A DNA stretch of 64,000 nucleotides. It comes from Bacillus alveayuensis (GTDB lineage Bacteria; Bacillota; Bacilli; Bacillales; Aeribacillaceae). The translations under genes were made by a program, and so were the position numbers. The stretch covers positions 186,001-250,000 of the forward strand of contig JAUSTR010000001.1 of NCBI GenBank assembly GCA_030812955.1, in the 5' to 3' direction. Below, in pieces: positions 1 through 9,190 of the stretch (position 1 is its first letter; every line of letters begins with the position of its first letter). The notes beneath the pieces were generated by a model that ran no database searches, was not told where the DNA came from, and saw only the letters and a list, made by a program, of their open reading frames with translations.

Positions 1-29
1 AGGATACGTCGAAAGGAAAGATAAGCTCT

Positions 30-349
30 ATGACTAAAGGAAGAAAAACGACTTGGAATGAACGGATACAAATTGTGCTTGATTGTTTAGGGAACGGAAA
101 AGATTATAAAAAAACAGCAGAGACTTATGAAGTTTCTTATCAACAAGTATATCAATGGGTGAAGAAGTATGAAAATGGTGGAGAAGAAGCGCTTAAAGAC
201 AAACGAGGAAGAAAAAAGAAGAAGCAGAGTTATCTCCAGAAGAGAAAATGAAACTGGAGATGAAAAAGTTAGAAAGAGAAAATGAACGCTTACGTGCGGA
301 GAATCTATTTTTAAAAAAGTTAGAGGAAATCGAAAGGAGGCGAAAGTAA
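30..349 (+). pseudogene. IS3-family transposase OrfA, frame-disrupted
   Basis: The first 62 or so residues form the helix-turn-helix DNA-binding part of an IS3 OrfA (NERIQIVLDCL...TAETYEVSYQQVYQWVKKYE). The frame then runs out at 251. The expected continuation, a leucine-zipper-like segment (LEMKKLERENERLRAENLFL), lies in the -1 frame and ends at a TAA at 347-349. The switch falls exactly on an A6G heptamer at 212-218, phased as A AAA AAG. Either one A was lost from an A7 tract, or the ribosome shifts -1 there. A second A AAA AAG at 313-319 is at the normal orfA/orfB frameshift position for this family. Confidence 0.8.
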
Positions 350-504
350 ACCAAATCCGCGAGAAGTATTATTTACATAAGTATCAGACATTTGAAGAAT
401 TAGCTCTTGCGATTGATGAGTACATCCGCTTTTATAATTATGAAAGGTATCAAAAAAGATTAAACGGCCTTAGCCCCATGGAATATAGAGCTAAAGCCGC
501 TTAG
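346..504 (+). pseudogene. IS3-family transposase OrfB, internally deleted fragment
   Basis: An open frame of 52 codons joins the first few residues of an OrfB (VNQIREK) directly to its C-terminal end (YIRFYNYERYQKRLNGLSPM...). The integrase core with the DDE residues is absent, so this is an in-frame internal deletion and not just a truncated end. The frame is entered by a -1 shift at the A AAA AAG at 313-319; an AGGAGG at 335-340 could also allow independent initiation. No catalytic activity is expected. Confidence 0.8.
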
Positions 505-577
505 GTAAATTTTTATTATTTCTACTGTCTACTTGACAGGGGGCAGTTCAGTGTGTGGGAAGCCTCTTTTTAGCTTG

Positions 578-982
578 CTAAACGTTTATAGAATTTTCAT
601 CGCCCTTTTGTAATAATTCCTTCATCGGGCTTTTCCAATCAATTTTGGCATATGGATATGCTTTTTTAATTTCTTTTTCAAGAAAGAGCAAATCATTTTT
701 TGTAAGCCCTTTGAGCTTATCAGGGGTTTTGGTCCAAATAAAAATTGAAATAACTTCAAATGATTCACTCGTTGTTCCTAAATATTTTTCACCTTCGAAT
801 AATGCCCCTTTATATGTTAAAAGAAAATTTTTACGAACATTTTCTTTATCGTCTAAAAAATAAAATCTTTTTTGGTCAAAAGCTAATTCTAATTTCCGCT
901 TCGGGTTTAATAAATATTTGATTAAACGAAAGATGAGGAAAATGAATAGAGCAAAAAGGATGAATCGAATTAAAATGACCAT
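578..982 (-). CDS. ysdB: YsdB-like membrane-anchored protein (sigma-W pathway)
   Basis: The protein of 134 residues has one N-terminal membrane segment (about residues 2-22, VILIRFILFALFIFLIF) followed by a charged cytoplasmic-type domain. Length, sequence character and position next to ysdC match B. subtilis YsdB, a sigma-W regulon member of unclear molecular function. I start it at the ATG at 982 because GGGGAGG lies 9 bases upstream; the in-frame TTG at 1000 would bury that site. A perfect sigma-W promoter pattern lies at 1266-1291 on the same strand, so the mRNA should carry a leader of about 280 bases that contains an intergenic repeat. Confidence 0.85.
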   Translation of the reverse strand: MVILIRFILFALFIFLIFRLIKYLLNPKRKLELAFDQKRFYFLDDKENVRKNFLLTYKGALFEGEKYLGTTSESFEVISIFIWTKTPDKLKGLTKNDLLFLEKEIKKAYPYAKIDWKSPMKELLQKGDENSINV

Positions 983-1074
983 GGAAGATTGCCTCCCCAA
1001 GCATATTTTTCTAGTTTTTTGAAGCTCAAGAGAAAAAAGCTAAAAAATTTCGCTAGGCACTTCATTTTTGTAAT

Positions 1075-1257
1075 AGGCTGTTTTCGTAAATGGCCATGAG
1101 GGCGTTCAATGCACGTGTTCGGACAAATAATATTTGTCCAAACATCGACTTTTGTTCGGTTCACGTCAGGCTTTAACATGACATAGCAAGTGGATCGCTT
1201 GCCTGACAGTCGAAAAGCTATCGTATAGTAAAGCAGCAATCTTTTAGAAAAGAGCCT
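1075..1257 (+). repeat. Dispersed nested-palindrome repeat, long copy A
   Basis: The element starts AGGCTGTTTTCGTAAA and ends CTTTTAGAAAAGAGCCT, so its tips are complementary. At the centre is a palindrome (TCGGACAAATAATATTTGTCC). On the right flank are TTTGTTCGGTTCACGTCA and GACAGTCGAAAAGCTA. The same modules recur at 4469-4660 and, partially, at four other intergenic sites in the window. It lies between the divergent ysdB and dUTPase genes, inside the predicted ysdB leader. No coding capacity is credible. Confidence 0.85.
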
Positions 1258-1265
1258 TGTATTAA

Positions 1266-1291
1266 TACGAAAGAATGGAGAAAAGGTTTCA
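1266..1291 (-). promoter_or_regulatory. sigma-W type promoter of ysdB
   Basis: Read on the minus strand, TGAAAC is followed after exactly 16 bases by CGTA, the sigma-W consensus with ideal spacing. It faces ysdB, a known sigma-W regulon gene in B. subtilis, and lies beyond repeat copy A relative to the gene. Confidence 0.8.
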
Positions 1292-1305
1292 TTCAAACTT
1301 GAATT

Positions 1306-1314
1306 TGTTATAAT
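1306..1314 (+). promoter_or_regulatory. Extended -10 promoter before the dUTPase gene
   Basis: TGTTATAAT gives a perfect -10 box with the upstream TG of an extended -10 element. The -35 region is poor and overlaps the divergent sigma-W -35 box (1286-1291). The ATG of the dUTPase lies 35 bases downstream. Confidence 0.55.
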
Positions 1315-1348
1315 TTTTTGTATGAGGTATTGAACAGGAGTGAATAAA

Positions 1349-1837
1349 ATGAATTTTAAGAAGCTTTTTCACATGCAAAAGGAATTGGATCAACGGATTG
1401 AAACACAACACAAACTTCATCAAGAACGATTAATGGAGCGAAAAATATTAGCGTTGTTAGTTGAAATCGGTGAATTAGCTAATGAAACAAGATGCTTTAA
1501 GTTTTGGAGCGTAAAGCCGCCCTCAAAGGAGGAAGTCATTTTAGAAGAATACGTGGATGGACTGCATTTCTTATTATCGATTGGTCTAGAACTAAATATA
1601 ACCGATTTGCCAACATTTCATGTATTAGATGCATCGGATCGTTTAACAGAGCAATTTTTGACGATTTTTAATGAAGCCTCTAGCTTCAAAGACAGCTTAT
1701 CAGTAGAGAGCTATTTACGGCTATTTAAATATTATCTTCAATTAGGGAAATCGCTCGGTTTTTCGATGGAACAAATTTATCACGCGTATGTTTCGAAAAA
1801 TGAAGTCAATCATATAAGACAAAGCCAAGGATATTAG
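1349..1837 (+). CDS. Dimeric dUTPase, all-alpha (MazG-like) family
   Basis: The 162-residue, wholly helical protein would hydrolyse dUTP to dUMP and pyrophosphate, keeping uracil out of DNA. The metal-binding signature of the all-alpha NTP pyrophosphatases is visible: [15 protein letters not shown] (about residues 38-52), then [14 protein letters not shown] (about 67-80). It belongs with the dUTPase_2 group and not the trimeric beta-barrel Dut. The ATG at 1349 is chosen because AGGAG lies 8 bases upstream; the in-frame GTG at 1340 overlaps that site. It precedes ysdC with a short gap and may share its transcript. Confidence 0.85.
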   Translation: MNFKKLFHMQKELDQRIETQHKLHQERLMERKILALLVEIGELANETRCFKFWSVKPPSKEEVILEEYVDGLHFLLSIGLELNITDLPTFHVLDASDRLTEQFLTIFNEASSFKDSLSVESYLRLFKYYLQLGKSLGFSMEQIYHAYVSKNEVNHIRQSQGY

Positions 1838-1911
1838 AGGCTTTCATATTTTTTGTGGAAAACTTTTACTTTTTGTATAATCATAATGACCACCAAAAAA
1901 GGAGGATGTAC

Positions 1912-2997
1912 ATGACAAAGCTAGATGAAACGTTAACGATGTTAAAAGATTTAACGGATGCAAAAGGCATTCCTGGAAATGAGCGAGAAGTACGGGAAGT
2001 AATGAAAAAATACATAGCTCCCTATGCAGATGAAGTCATGACAGATGGGCTTGGCAGCTTAATTGCCAAAAAGGTTGGAAACGAGAAAGGCCCGAAAATT
2101 ATGGTCGCAGGACATTTAGACGAAGTTGGCTTTATGGTCACGCAAATAGATGATAAAGGGTTTATTCGCTTTCAACCAGTTGGGGGCTGGTGGTCACAAG
2201 TGATGCTTGCCCAGCGTGTGACGATTGTCACAAAAAAAGGTGATGTAACTGGTATTATCGGCTCCAAACCGCCTCACATTCTTCCGCCAGAAGCACGAAA
2301 GAAGCCTGTTGAAATAAAAGATATGTTTATCGACATCGGTGCATCAAGCCGTGAAGAAGCGATGGAGTTTGGTGTTCGACCTGGAGATCAAATTGTTCCG
2401 TATTTTGAATTGACCGTATTAAAAAATGAAAAAATGTTGCTTGCAAAAGCGTGGGATAACAGAATTGGCTGTGCCATTGCGATTGATGTACTAAAAAATT
2501 TAAAAGATGCCGAGCATCCGAATATCGTGTATGGAGTTGGTACTGCTCAAGAGGAGGTTGGGCTACGTGGGGCTCGTACTTCATCTCACGTCATTGAGCC
2601 AGATATTGCATTTGGTGTTGATGTTGGGATTGCAGGCGACACACCAGGAGTAAGCGAAAAAGAAGCACAAGGGAAATTAGGAAAAGGACCACAAATTATT
2701 TTATATGATGCTTCAATGGTGTCACATAAAGGGCTTCGTGATTTTGTCACAAACATTGCTGATGAACTAAATATTCCTTATCAATTTGACGCACTACCAG
2801 GTGGGGGAACGGATTCTGGCGCCATTCATTTAACAGCAAAAGGAGTCCCAACTTTATCGATCACGATCGCAACTCGCTACATTCATTCACATGCTGCTTT
2901 ATTACATCGTGATGATTATGAAAATACAGTTAAATTACTGACCGAAGTGATCAAACGATTGGATCAAGAAACGGTTCAGAAAATTACATTTGATTGA
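1912..2997 (+). CDS. ysdC: M42 family metallo-aminopeptidase (YsdC)
   Basis: A cytosolic, co-catalytic metal aminopeptidase of the M42 (glutamyl/tetrahedral aminopeptidase) family, 361 residues. Metal and catalytic residues fall in the usual motifs: GHLDEVGF (H68), AWDNRIG (D182), TAQEEVG (E214/E215), GVDVGIAGD (D237) and RYIHSHA (H325). The start is the ATG after GGAGGATGTAC; an open frame extends upstream to 1855 without a ribosome-binding site. Some members are annotated as endoglucanase M, but the residues here are those of a peptidase. A strong terminator follows directly. Confidence 0.92.
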   Translation: MTKLDETLTMLKDLTDAKGIPGNEREVREVMKKYIAPYADEVMTDGLGSLIAKKVGNEKGPKIMVAGHLDEVGFMVTQIDDKGFIRFQPVGGWWSQVMLAQRVTIVTKKGDVTGIIGSKPPHILPPEARKKPVEIKDMFIDIGASSREEAMEFGVRPGDQIVPYFELTVLKNEKMLLAKAWDNRIGCAIAIDVLKNLKDAEHPNIVYGVGTAQEEVGLRGARTSSHVIEPDIAFGVDVGIAGDTPGVSEKEAQGKLGKGPQIILYDASMVSHKGLRDFVTNIADELNIPYQFDALPGGGTDSGAIHLTAKGVPTLSITIATRYIHSHAALLHRDDYENTVKLLTEVIKRLDQETVQKITFD

Positions 2998-3000
2998 AAT

Positions 3001-3040
3001 AAAAGGCCGACTCTAACATATCGAAGTCGGCCTTTTTAAA
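3001..3040. terminator. Bidirectional terminator between ysdC and sspI
   Basis: AAAAGGCCGACTTCGATATG-type hairpin: the arms AAAAGGCCGACT and AGTCGGCCTTTT flank a short loop. A-tract and T-tract at either side allow it to end both ysdC (plus) and sspI (minus). Confidence 0.9.
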
Positions 3041-3044
3041 TTGA

Positions 3045-3260
3045 TTATTCGTTTTGATTTAATCCTTGCTCAAGAGTTTCAAGCATTTCTTGCTGGTGCT
3101 TAGTATCAGAGTTTTTCCAAATGATTTCAAATAAAACGCCTAATCCTGGCAGCATTTTTTCTTCTCCGCTTTGAATCGCATCGACAATTGTATCTTTTAG
3201 CTGATCTTGTGTATTCCCTGAAACATTTGCAATCACTGCTTGACGTAAATTAATATTCAT
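3045..3260 (-). CDS. sspI: Small acid-soluble spore protein SspI
   Basis: This 71-residue protein matches SspI, a minor forespore protein made late in sporulation. The block [20 protein letters not shown] is characteristic. It is not an alpha/beta-type SASP. The ATG at 3260 is preceded by GAGGGGTG and gives the family length; a further in-frame ATG six codons upstream overlaps that ribosome-binding site. A sigma-G-like promoter lies about 50 bases upstream. It stands alone, convergent with ysdC, as in B. subtilis. Confidence 0.93.
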   Translation of the reverse strand: MNINLRQAVIANVSGNTQDQLKDTIVDAIQSGEEKMLPGLGVLFEIIWKNSDTKHQQEMLETLEQGLNQNE

Positions 3261-3311
3261 TGTTTCACCCCTCAACATTCTTTACGTGTTTATTTTTTAC
3301 CATCATTTTGA

Positions 3312-3341
3312 TTTTATGTGCTGTAAGTTGAAAACATATGC
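3312..3341 (-). promoter_or_regulatory. Sigma-G/F-like promoter of sspI
   Basis: On the minus strand GCATA is followed after 18 bases by CATAAAA. This fits the forespore sigma-G pattern (GNATR, N18, CATNNTA) with one weak position in the -10 box, and sits at a suitable distance from sspI. Confidence 0.55.
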
Positions 3342-3394
3342 AAGTAGATGGTACTCTTGAATCGCTATATAAACGAAAAGGAGCTTGACATAAA

Positions 3395-4147
3395 TTGAAG
3401 ATGATCGAATCTCAGCAAAATCCAAAAGTAAAAGCATGGAAAAAGCTGTTAACCAAAAAAGGGCGTGATCAAACAGGATTATTTATTATTGAAGGTTTTC
3501 ATTTAGTTGAAGAAGCGCTTAAAGAGCAACATGTAGTAAAAGAGATCATGAAAACTAAAAATGTGGAAATTCCTGCGACATGGGATGTGACTGACGTACC
3601 AATCGTAACCGTGACAAATGAAATTATGAAAGGTATATGTGATACGGAGACGCCGCAAGGAATAGCATCTGTTTGCAAGCAGCAAAACGATCACTCAACA
3701 AAATACTTTCGAAAGTTCATACTAGTGGATCGAGTACAAGATCCAGGAAATCTAGGTACTATTATTCGAACAGCTGATGCTGCAGGCATAGATGCCGTCA
3801 TATTAGGAGCTGGAACGGTAGATGTATACAATGCCAAAACGATACGGGCGACACAAGGTTCGTTATTTCATCTTCCTATTTTAAAAGGGGATTTAACCAC
3901 CTTCATTGCTCAATTAAAACAACGCAATATTCCGATTTATGGGACGTCCTTAACGAATGGTGTTTCGTATAAAGAGGTGTCACCGACTGAATCGTTTGCA
4001 ATCATTGTCGGCAATGAAGGGAACGGTGTTTCTCAAACATTGCTGCAAATGACGGACAAAAATTTATATATTCCTCTATACGGGAAAGCAGAATCTTTAA
4101 ATGTAGCGATTGCTTCATCAATTCTTATGTATCATTTCGTCCATTAA
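3395..4147 (+). CDS. ysgA: SPOUT-family RNA 2'-O-methyltransferase (TrmH/SpoU type, YsgA)
   Basis: The 250-residue enzyme should transfer a methyl group from S-adenosylmethionine to a ribose 2'-OH in rRNA or tRNA; the target base cannot be read from sequence. An N-terminal substrate-binding part (about 1-95) precedes a knotted SPOUT domain with its three motifs: DRVQDPGNLGTIIRTADAAG, IVGNEGNGVS and IPLYGKAESLNVAIASSILM. A TTG start at 3395 fits the AAAGGAG 11 bases upstream better than the ATG at 3401. In B. subtilis ysgA also lies between sspI and pheS. The pheST promoter begins 3 bases after its stop codon. Confidence 0.9.
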   Translation: MKMIESQQNPKVKAWKKLLTKKGRDQTGLFIIEGFHLVEEALKEQHVVKEIMKTKNVEIPATWDVTDVPIVTVTNEIMKGICDTETPQGIASVCKQQNDHSTKYFRKFILVDRVQDPGNLGTIIRTADAAGIDAVILGAGTVDVYNAKTIRATQGSLFHLPILKGDLTTFIAQLKQRNIPIYGTSLTNGVSYKEVSPTESFAIIVGNEGNGVSQTLLQMTDKNLYIPLYGKAESLNVAIASSILMYHFVH

Positions 4148-4149
4148 TG

Positions 4150-4178
4150 TTGCCAGCTGTTTCGTTTTTGCATATAAT
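4150..4178 (+). promoter_or_regulatory. Sigma-A promoter of the pheST leader
   Basis: TTGCCA, 17 bases, TATAAT. Transcription should begin near 4185, giving a T-box leader before pheS. Confidence 0.8.
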
Positions 4179-4184
4179 AAAAAT

Positions 4185-4456
4185 CAATTGAATATGTTTA
4201 ACAACAATGAAGGAGAAAAGTAGTTTACAAATCGCCATCAAGGGAGAAAATGCCGTAGACTGGAAGCATTTTTATGGTAGATGTAAATGAATTCACCTCC
4301 TGAGTTGGCACTTGGACCATGCACGATGTTCGTGTATGTAAAGGTGTACCGGGATAACCGTTATCGTGAATGAAGCGAACAGAGTCAAAGCGCTCTGTTA
4401 AAAAGGGTGGTACCGCGGAAATAATCTCGTCCCTTATGTTAGGGGCGAGTTTTTAT
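4185..4456 (+). promoter_or_regulatory. T-box leader, phenylalanine-specific
   Basis: The diagnostic T-box AGGGTGGTACCGCGG lies at 4404-4418. Upstream is a long structured leader whose specifier loop reads GAATTCACC, giving a TTC (Phe) specifier at 4292-4294. The same GAA-NNC-ACC frame surrounds the CTC specifier of the ilv-leu T-box later in the window. Uncharged tRNA-Phe should stabilise the antiterminator and allow transcription into pheST. Confidence 0.93.
4425..4456 (+). terminator. T-box controlled terminator of pheST
   Basis: CTCGTCCCTTA and TAGGGGCGAG pair around TGT and are followed by TTTTTATTTT. The 5' arm overlaps the region used by the T-box antiterminator. Confidence 0.9.
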
Positions 4457-4468
4457 TTTGTTTTGATG

Positions 4469-4660
4469 AGGCTGTTTTTGTAAACTATGTTTTCGACTGT
4501 CCATGAACCGAACAAAGCACGTGGTCGGACAAATGTAATTTGTCCGACCGTCGCCTTTAGTTCGGTTCACGTCACACTACACGCGTGACATAGCCAGCGT
4601 GTCGCATGCCTGGACAGTCGAAAAGCGATGGTAAAGCAACAATCTTTTAGAAAAGAGCCT
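4469..4660 (+). repeat. Dispersed nested-palindrome repeat, long copy B
   Basis: It opens AGGCTGTTTTTGTAAAC and closes AATCTTTTAGAAAAGAGCCT. Inside are nested complementary blocks: TTTTCGACTGTCCATGAACC on the left against GGACAGTCGAAAAGC on the right. A perfect central palindrome reads GTCGGACAAAT-GTA-ATTTGTCCGAC. It sits between the T-box terminator and the pheS ribosome-binding site, so every full-length pheST transcript must include it. Confidence 0.88.
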
Positions 4661-4745
4661 TTGATAAAATGTCAAAGTACATTTTAAAAAAGGCGGAAAC
4701 GTCCCACCTCACTATTTAAAAAGAAGTATATAAAGGAGGATGAAT

Positions 4746-5780
4746 ATGCAAGAGCAATTATGGAAGCTTCGTGACGAAGCACTTGAACGTATTCAAAAAG
4801 CAGCAGATTTAAAAATGTTAAATGATGTACGTGTATCCTATTTAGGAAAGAAAGGACCGATTACGGAAGTACTTCGCGGAATGGGAAAACTCTCAAAAGA
4901 AGAAAGACCGAAAATTGGAGCACTAGCCAATGAAGTACGTGAAGTCATTGCTGCTGAAATTGCGAAAAAACAAGAAAAACTTGAACAAGAAGAAGTGGAA
5001 AAGAAGCTGGCTGCTGAAACGATTGATGTTACATTACCTGGAAGACCTGTACATATCGGAAATCCTCATCCTATTACGTCTGTCATTGAAGAAATCGAAA
5101 ACTTATTTTTAGGAATGGGCTATGAGGTGGCAGAAGGACCTGAAGTGGAGACAGATTATTACAACTTCGAAGCTCTTAACTTGCCGAAAGGCCATCCTGC
5201 CCGCGATATGCAGGATTCCTTTTATATTACAGAAGAAATCTTAATGCGTACTCATACATCTCCTGTTCAAGCAAGAACGCTAGAAAAACATAAAGGAAAA
5301 GGCCCAGTAAAAATTATTTGTCCTGGTAAAGTTTATCGACGTGATACAGATGATGCGACACACTCTCATCAGTTTACGCAAATTGAAGGTCTTGTCGTAG
5401 ATGAAAACATTAGAATGAGTGATTTAAAGGGGACGCTTGAGGTTTTTGCGAAAAAATTGTTCGGAAAAGACCGCGAAATTCGTCTGCGCCCAAGTTTTTT
5501 TCCATTTACGGAACCATCTGTTGAGGTTGATGTATCATGTTTCTCTTGTGGGAAAAAAGGATGCAGCGTCTGTAAAGGAACTGGCTGGATTGAAATATTA
5601 GGAGCTGGAATGGTTCATCCGAATGTTCTTGAAATGGCTGGATTTGATTCGAAAAAATATCGTGGTTTTGCATTCGGAATGGGACCAGAGCGGATTGCGA
5701 TGTTGAAATACGGCATTGATGATATTCGCCACTTCTATACAAACGATCTAAGATTTTTAAAACAGTTTAAACAAGCTTAA
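4746..5780 (+). CDS. pheS: Phenylalanyl-tRNA synthetase alpha subunit
   Basis: Catalytic subunit of the alpha2-beta2 class II synthetase that charges tRNA-Phe. An N-terminal coiled coil (about 1-90) is followed by the class II core. Motif 2 is seen at [15 protein letters not shown] and motif 3 at [17 protein letters not shown]. The start at 4746 has AAAGGAGG 7 bases upstream and gives 344 residues, the usual Bacillus length; the ATG at 4740 abuts the ribosome-binding site. A Cys cluster ([12 protein letters not shown]) lies before motif 3. pheT follows after 12 bases. Confidence 0.97.
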   Translation: MQEQLWKLRDEALERIQKAADLKMLNDVRVSYLGKKGPITEVLRGMGKLSKEERPKIGALANEVREVIAAEIAKKQEKLEQEEVEKKLAAETIDVTLPGRPVHIGNPHPITSVIEEIENLFLGMGYEVAEGPEVETDYYNFEALNLPKGHPARDMQDSFYITEEILMRTHTSPVQARTLEKHKGKGPVKIICPGKVYRRDTDDATHSHQFTQIEGLVVDENIRMSDLKGTLEVFAKKLFGKDREIRLRPSFFPFTEPSVEVDVSCFSCGKKGCSVCKGTGWIEILGAGMVHPNVLEMAGFDSKKYRGFAFGMGPERIAMLKYGIDDIRHFYTNDLRFLKQFKQA

Positions 5781-5792
5781 GGAGGTTAAAAA

Positions 5793-8207
5793 ATGTTCGT
5801 TTCCTATAAATGGTTGTGCGAATATGTGGATTTAAGCGGTATTTCTGCAGAAGAGCTGGCGGAAAAAATTACGAAAAGCGGGATTGAAGTAGAAAGTGTG
5901 GAAGTACTGAATAAAGGGATGAAAGATGTTGTCATCGGCCACGTTCTTAAAAAAGAACAGCATCCAAATGCTGACAAATTAAATAAGTGTTTAGTTGATA
6001 TTGGCGAAGAGGAGCCTGTACAAATTATTTGTGGAGCACCGAATGTAGATCAAGGACAAAAAGTAGCTGTTGCCAAAGTCGGTGCAATTCTCCCAGGAAA
6101 TTTTAAAATCAAAAAAGCAAAACTTCGCGGTGAAGAATCAAATGGTATGATCTGCTCTTTACAAGAGCTTGGGATTGAAGGCAAGCTCGTTCCAAAGGAA
6201 TTTGCGGATGGAATTTTTGTATTCCCAAATGATGTGGAAGTTGGTCAAGATGCTATTCAGCAGTTAAATTTAGATGATCAAGTGCTTGAGCTTGGATTAA
6301 CGCCAAACCGCTCAGATTGTTTAAGTATGATCGGAGTAGCGCATGAGGTTGCGGCAATTTTAAATCGCAATGTGAAGCTTCCGGATCCTTCTTTTAAAAC
6401 GAGTGATGAGAAGGCTTCTGATTACATTTCCATAAAGGTTGAGGTCATAAAAGACAACCCATTATATGCGGCACGTCTTATTAAAAATGTGAAAATTGCT
6501 CCATCACCATTGTGGATGCAATCCCGTTTAATGGCTGCAGGAATCCGTCCGCACAACAATGTTGTCGATATTACAAACTATGTACTATTAGAATATGGCC
6601 AGCCACTTCATGCCTTTGACTATGATCGCATCGGCTCTAAACAAATTTTAGTGAGAAGGGCAAACGATGGCGAACAAATCGTAACCCTTGACGATCAAAA
6701 ACGTGAGTTAACAAATGGTCATCTTGTCATTACAAATGGAACAGAACCAATCGCTTTAGCCGGTGTTATGGGGGGAGCAAACTCCGAAGTGGTCAATGAT
6801 ACGACGACAATCTTATTAGAGGCAGCCTATTTTAATGGTCAAACGATTCGCAAAGCCTCTAAAGACCATGGTTTACGAAGCGAGGCTAGTGTCCGCTTTG
6901 AGAAAGGCGTTGATCCGAATCGTGTCAAAATGGCGTTAGAACGGGCAGCAGAACTGATTTCACAACTAGCAGGCGGAGAGGTTTTAGAAGGTATTGTTGA
7001 AGTGAATCATCTTGAAGCGCAGCCAAAGTCCATCAATATAACAGTGGAACGGATTAATGAAGTATTAGGGACAAGCATTGAAGCAAATGAAATGGTGGAC
7101 ATTTTCAATCGTTTGCAATTTGAAGTCGTTGAAAAAGAGGGAACATTGACCGTAACGGTTCCGACTCGCCGCGGCGATATTGCAATTGAAGAAGACTTAA
7201 TTGAAGAAGTTGCACGCCTTTACGGGTATGACAACTTGCCGACGACATTGCCTGTTGCTCCACAAACACCTGGCAAATTGACCATTTATCAAGAAAAACG
7301 CCGTAAGGTTCGGCAGTTTTTAGAAGGTGCTGGTTTATATCAAGCTATTACGTATTCGTTAACAAGTGAAGAAAAAGCGTATCGATTTGCTCTTGAAAAA
7401 AGTGAGCTTACAAGATTAGCGCTTCCAATGAGTGAAGATCGCAGTGTACTTCGTTTAAGTTTAATTCCACATTTGCTTGAGACGGCAAAGCATAATCGAG
7501 CACGTCAAATGGAAGATGTGGCTGTTTATGAAATTGGCTCCGTCTTTATAGCAAATGATGAAAATGAAAAGCCAAGCGAAAAAGAACGTTTAGCTGGTGT
7601 GTTAACAGGAATATGGCAAGAGCATTTATGGCAAGGAGAAAAGAAACAAGTTGATTTCTTCGTTGTAAAAGGGATTTTAGATGGCTTATTTGATTTGCTA
7701 GGCCTTTCCGGTCAAATTGTATACAAGCAAGCAAAGAGGGACGATATGCATCCTGGAAGAACAGCCGAAATCTATTTGCAGGAAGAACTGATCGGCTTTG
7801 TAGGCCAGCTTCACCCATTTGTTCAAAAGGAGTACGATTTATCGGAAACGTACGTATTTGAACTGGCCCTAGCTATTTTACTAAACAAAGAAACAGCTCC
7901 AGTCGTATATGAGCCAATTCCTCGTTTCCCGTCTATTTCTCGTGATATTGCATTAGTAGTAGATCGAAATGTTTCGGCAGGAGAGCTAGAAAAAGCCATT
8001 GTAAAAGCAGGCGGGAAATTATTAAAAGATGTAAAAGTATTTGATGTTTACGAGGGAGAGCATTTAGAAGCTGGTAAAAAATCGGTTGCCTTCTCTTTAC
8101 GTTACTTTGATCCTGAGCGGACGTTAACGGATGAAGATGTCATGAGAGCACATGAAAAAGTTTTATCTTTTGTCAAAGAAAAGTTTGGCGCTACATTACG
8201 AGGTTAA
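5793..8207 (+). CDS. pheT: Phenylalanyl-tRNA synthetase beta subunit
   Basis: The 804-residue partner of PheS, needed for tRNA recognition and for editing of Tyr-tRNA-Phe. Visible order: EMAP/OB-type tRNA-binding domain (about 40-150), B3/B4 editing domain (about 200-385), B5 domain (about 405-475), a class II-like core, and the C-terminal anticodon-binding FDX-ACB domain (about 710-804, starting near [14 protein letters not shown]). The length equals that of B. subtilis PheT. AAGGAGG precedes the ATG. A terminator follows immediately. Confidence 0.97.
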   Translation: MFVSYKWLCEYVDLSGISAEELAEKITKSGIEVESVEVLNKGMKDVVIGHVLKKEQHPNADKLNKCLVDIGEEEPVQIICGAPNVDQGQKVAVAKVGAILPGNFKIKKAKLRGEESNGMICSLQELGIEGKLVPKEFADGIFVFPNDVEVGQDAIQQLNLDDQVLELGLTPNRSDCLSMIGVAHEVAAILNRNVKLPDPSFKTSDEKASDYISIKVEVIKDNPLYAARLIKNVKIAPSPLWMQSRLMAAGIRPHNNVVDITNYVLLEYGQPLHAFDYDRIGSKQILVRRANDGEQIVTLDDQKRELTNGHLVITNGTEPIALAGVMGGANSEVVNDTTTILLEAAYFNGQTIRKASKDHGLRSEASVRFEKGVDPNRVKMALERAAELISQLAGGEVLEGIVEVNHLEAQPKSINITVERINEVLGTSIEANEMVDIFNRLQFEVVEKEGTLTVTVPTRRGDIAIEEDLIEEVARLYGYDNLPTTLPVAPQTPGKLTIYQEKRRKVRQFLEGAGLYQAITYSLTSEEKAYRFALEKSELTRLALPMSEDRSVLRLSLIPHLLETAKHNRARQMEDVAVYEIGSVFIANDENEKPSEKERLAGVLTGIWQEHLWQGEKKQVDFFVVKGILDGLFDLLGLSGQIVYKQAKRDDMHPGRTAEIYLQEELIGFVGQLHPFVQKEYDLSETYVFELALAILLNKETAPVVYEPIPRFPSISRDIALVVDRNVSAGELEKAIVKAGGKLLKDVKVFDVYEGEHLEAGKKSVAFSLRYFDPERTLTDEDVMRAHEKVLSFVKEKFGATLRG

Positions 8208-8216
8208 AAATTTATC

Positions 8217-8240
8217 AGGCTGTCAGCTATAGGACAGCCT
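8217..8240. terminator. Terminator between pheT and rnhC (convergent)
   Basis: AGGCTGTC and GGACAGCCT form the stem around AGCTATA. On the minus strand the stem is followed by GATAAATTTTT, so it can serve both convergent genes. Confidence 0.75.
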
Positions 8241-8263
8241 GTTCTGTACACTTGAGTTTTCAT

Positions 8264-9190
8264 TCATTTTTCATAGATGGATAAAGCTTTTTTCGTATTG
8301 GCAAAATGCCGCTTTGTGAAAGTAGAGAGTGCCTCTTTTCCTTTTATTTCAATTAATTTTGCACAAGCTTCATCTACGATTTTTCCTGCACCTTTTGGCA
8401 AAGGAAAGCCTGCCATTTCCGATAGTTTTTCTATTTCTTTTAAAAAAGCATATCGGGAAATAATCGATGCGATCGCCACTGAAACGTGAATGCTTTCGGC
8501 TTTTGTGCTAAAAAATGTACGATCCTGAAAAGGTATGTCCTTATTCAAATTATGCCGAAAATATATGGATGGTTCCACAAACTGATCGATCAGGATGGCT
8601 TCAGGCTCTTTTGGCGCTATTTTTTTGCAGACGTGATCAATGGCTTGATTGTGAAGCATCGCTTTCATTTTTCCTTGACTCATCCCTGATTGCTGTAGTT
8701 CATTATATTTTTCATTTTTTAAAATAAGTAAACTATAAGGGACTGTTTGGATCAGCTTCCCAGCCAATGCGATAATTTGATTGTCTGATAATTTTTTAGA
8801 GTCTTTGACTCCTAACGATTGTAAAGTCGAAATCTTCTCTTTAGCAACATAAACAGCGGCCACTGTAATGGGGCCGAAATAATCACCCGTGCCAACTTCA
8901 TCTGAGCCGATGACAGACATGGTGGAAATCCGCTCTGGAGGACTGTAGCGTGTCTTTTTTATCATTGGCTTTGTTTCTGCTATATGAAATTGGATCCATT
9001 TTTCAGCTTCCGTTTCGCTTTTTTTTCCTTGAAATAACACTTTACCAGAACGATAAGCCGTAATGGTGCAGCCTTCGACTCTTATTGCAAACAATGCTCC
9101 TTGGGGATAACTGTCTACTAAATAAGGGCTATAATATTCTTTCAATTTTATTAAATCGGTTTCGTTCAATGTTACCACTTTGTTCGCCAA
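8264..9190 (-). CDS. rnhC: Ribonuclease HIII
   Basis: Endonuclease that cuts the RNA strand of RNA-DNA hybrids. An N-terminal TBP-like domain (roughly the first 80 residues, with CTITAYRSGKVLFQGKK) marks HIII as against HII. The catalytic domain has GSDEVGTGDYFGP, with the Asp and Glu of the active site, and EAILIDQF with a further Asp. I prefer the TTG at 9190, which has GAGG 8 bases upstream and matches family N-termini. The longer frame starts at an ATG at 9211 that overlaps a TATAAT box. Confidence 0.92.
   Translation of the reverse strand: MANKVVTLNETDLIKLKEYYSPYLVDSYPQGALFAIRVEGCTITAYRSGKVLFQGKKSETEAEKWIQFHIAETKPMIKKTRYSPPERISTMSVIGSDEVGTGDYFGPITVAAVYVAKEKISTLQSLGVKDSKKLSDNQIIALAGKLIQTVPYSLLILKNEKYNELQQSGMSQGKMKAMLHNQAIDHVCKKIAPKEPEAILIDQFVEPSIYFRHNLNKDIPFQDRTFFSTKAESIHVSVAIASIISRYAFLKEIEKLSEMAGFPLPKGAGKIVDEACAKLIEIKGKEALSTFTKRHFANTKKALSIYEK

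Larger units (their letters stand above)
1..550 (+). mobile_element. IS3-family insertion sequence remnant (left end outside window)
   Basis: The segment holds an IS3-type orfA and the two ends of orfB, with the central part of orfB missing. The right edge is placed at 550 because the last bases (TGTCTACTTGACAGGGGGCA then GTTCA) read on the opposite strand as TGAACTGCCCCCTGTCAAGT, the kind of TG-starting terminal repeat seen on IS3-family elements. The left terminal repeat is not visible because the window opens only 29 bases before orfA. With the DDE catalytic core deleted, the copy cannot encode its own transposase. Confidence 0.85.

Noticed and set aside
970-1296. Open frame of 108 codons on the minus strand
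   Set aside because: It lies across repeat copy A and the ysdB leader, has no ribosome-binding site and reads through palindromic non-coding sequence.
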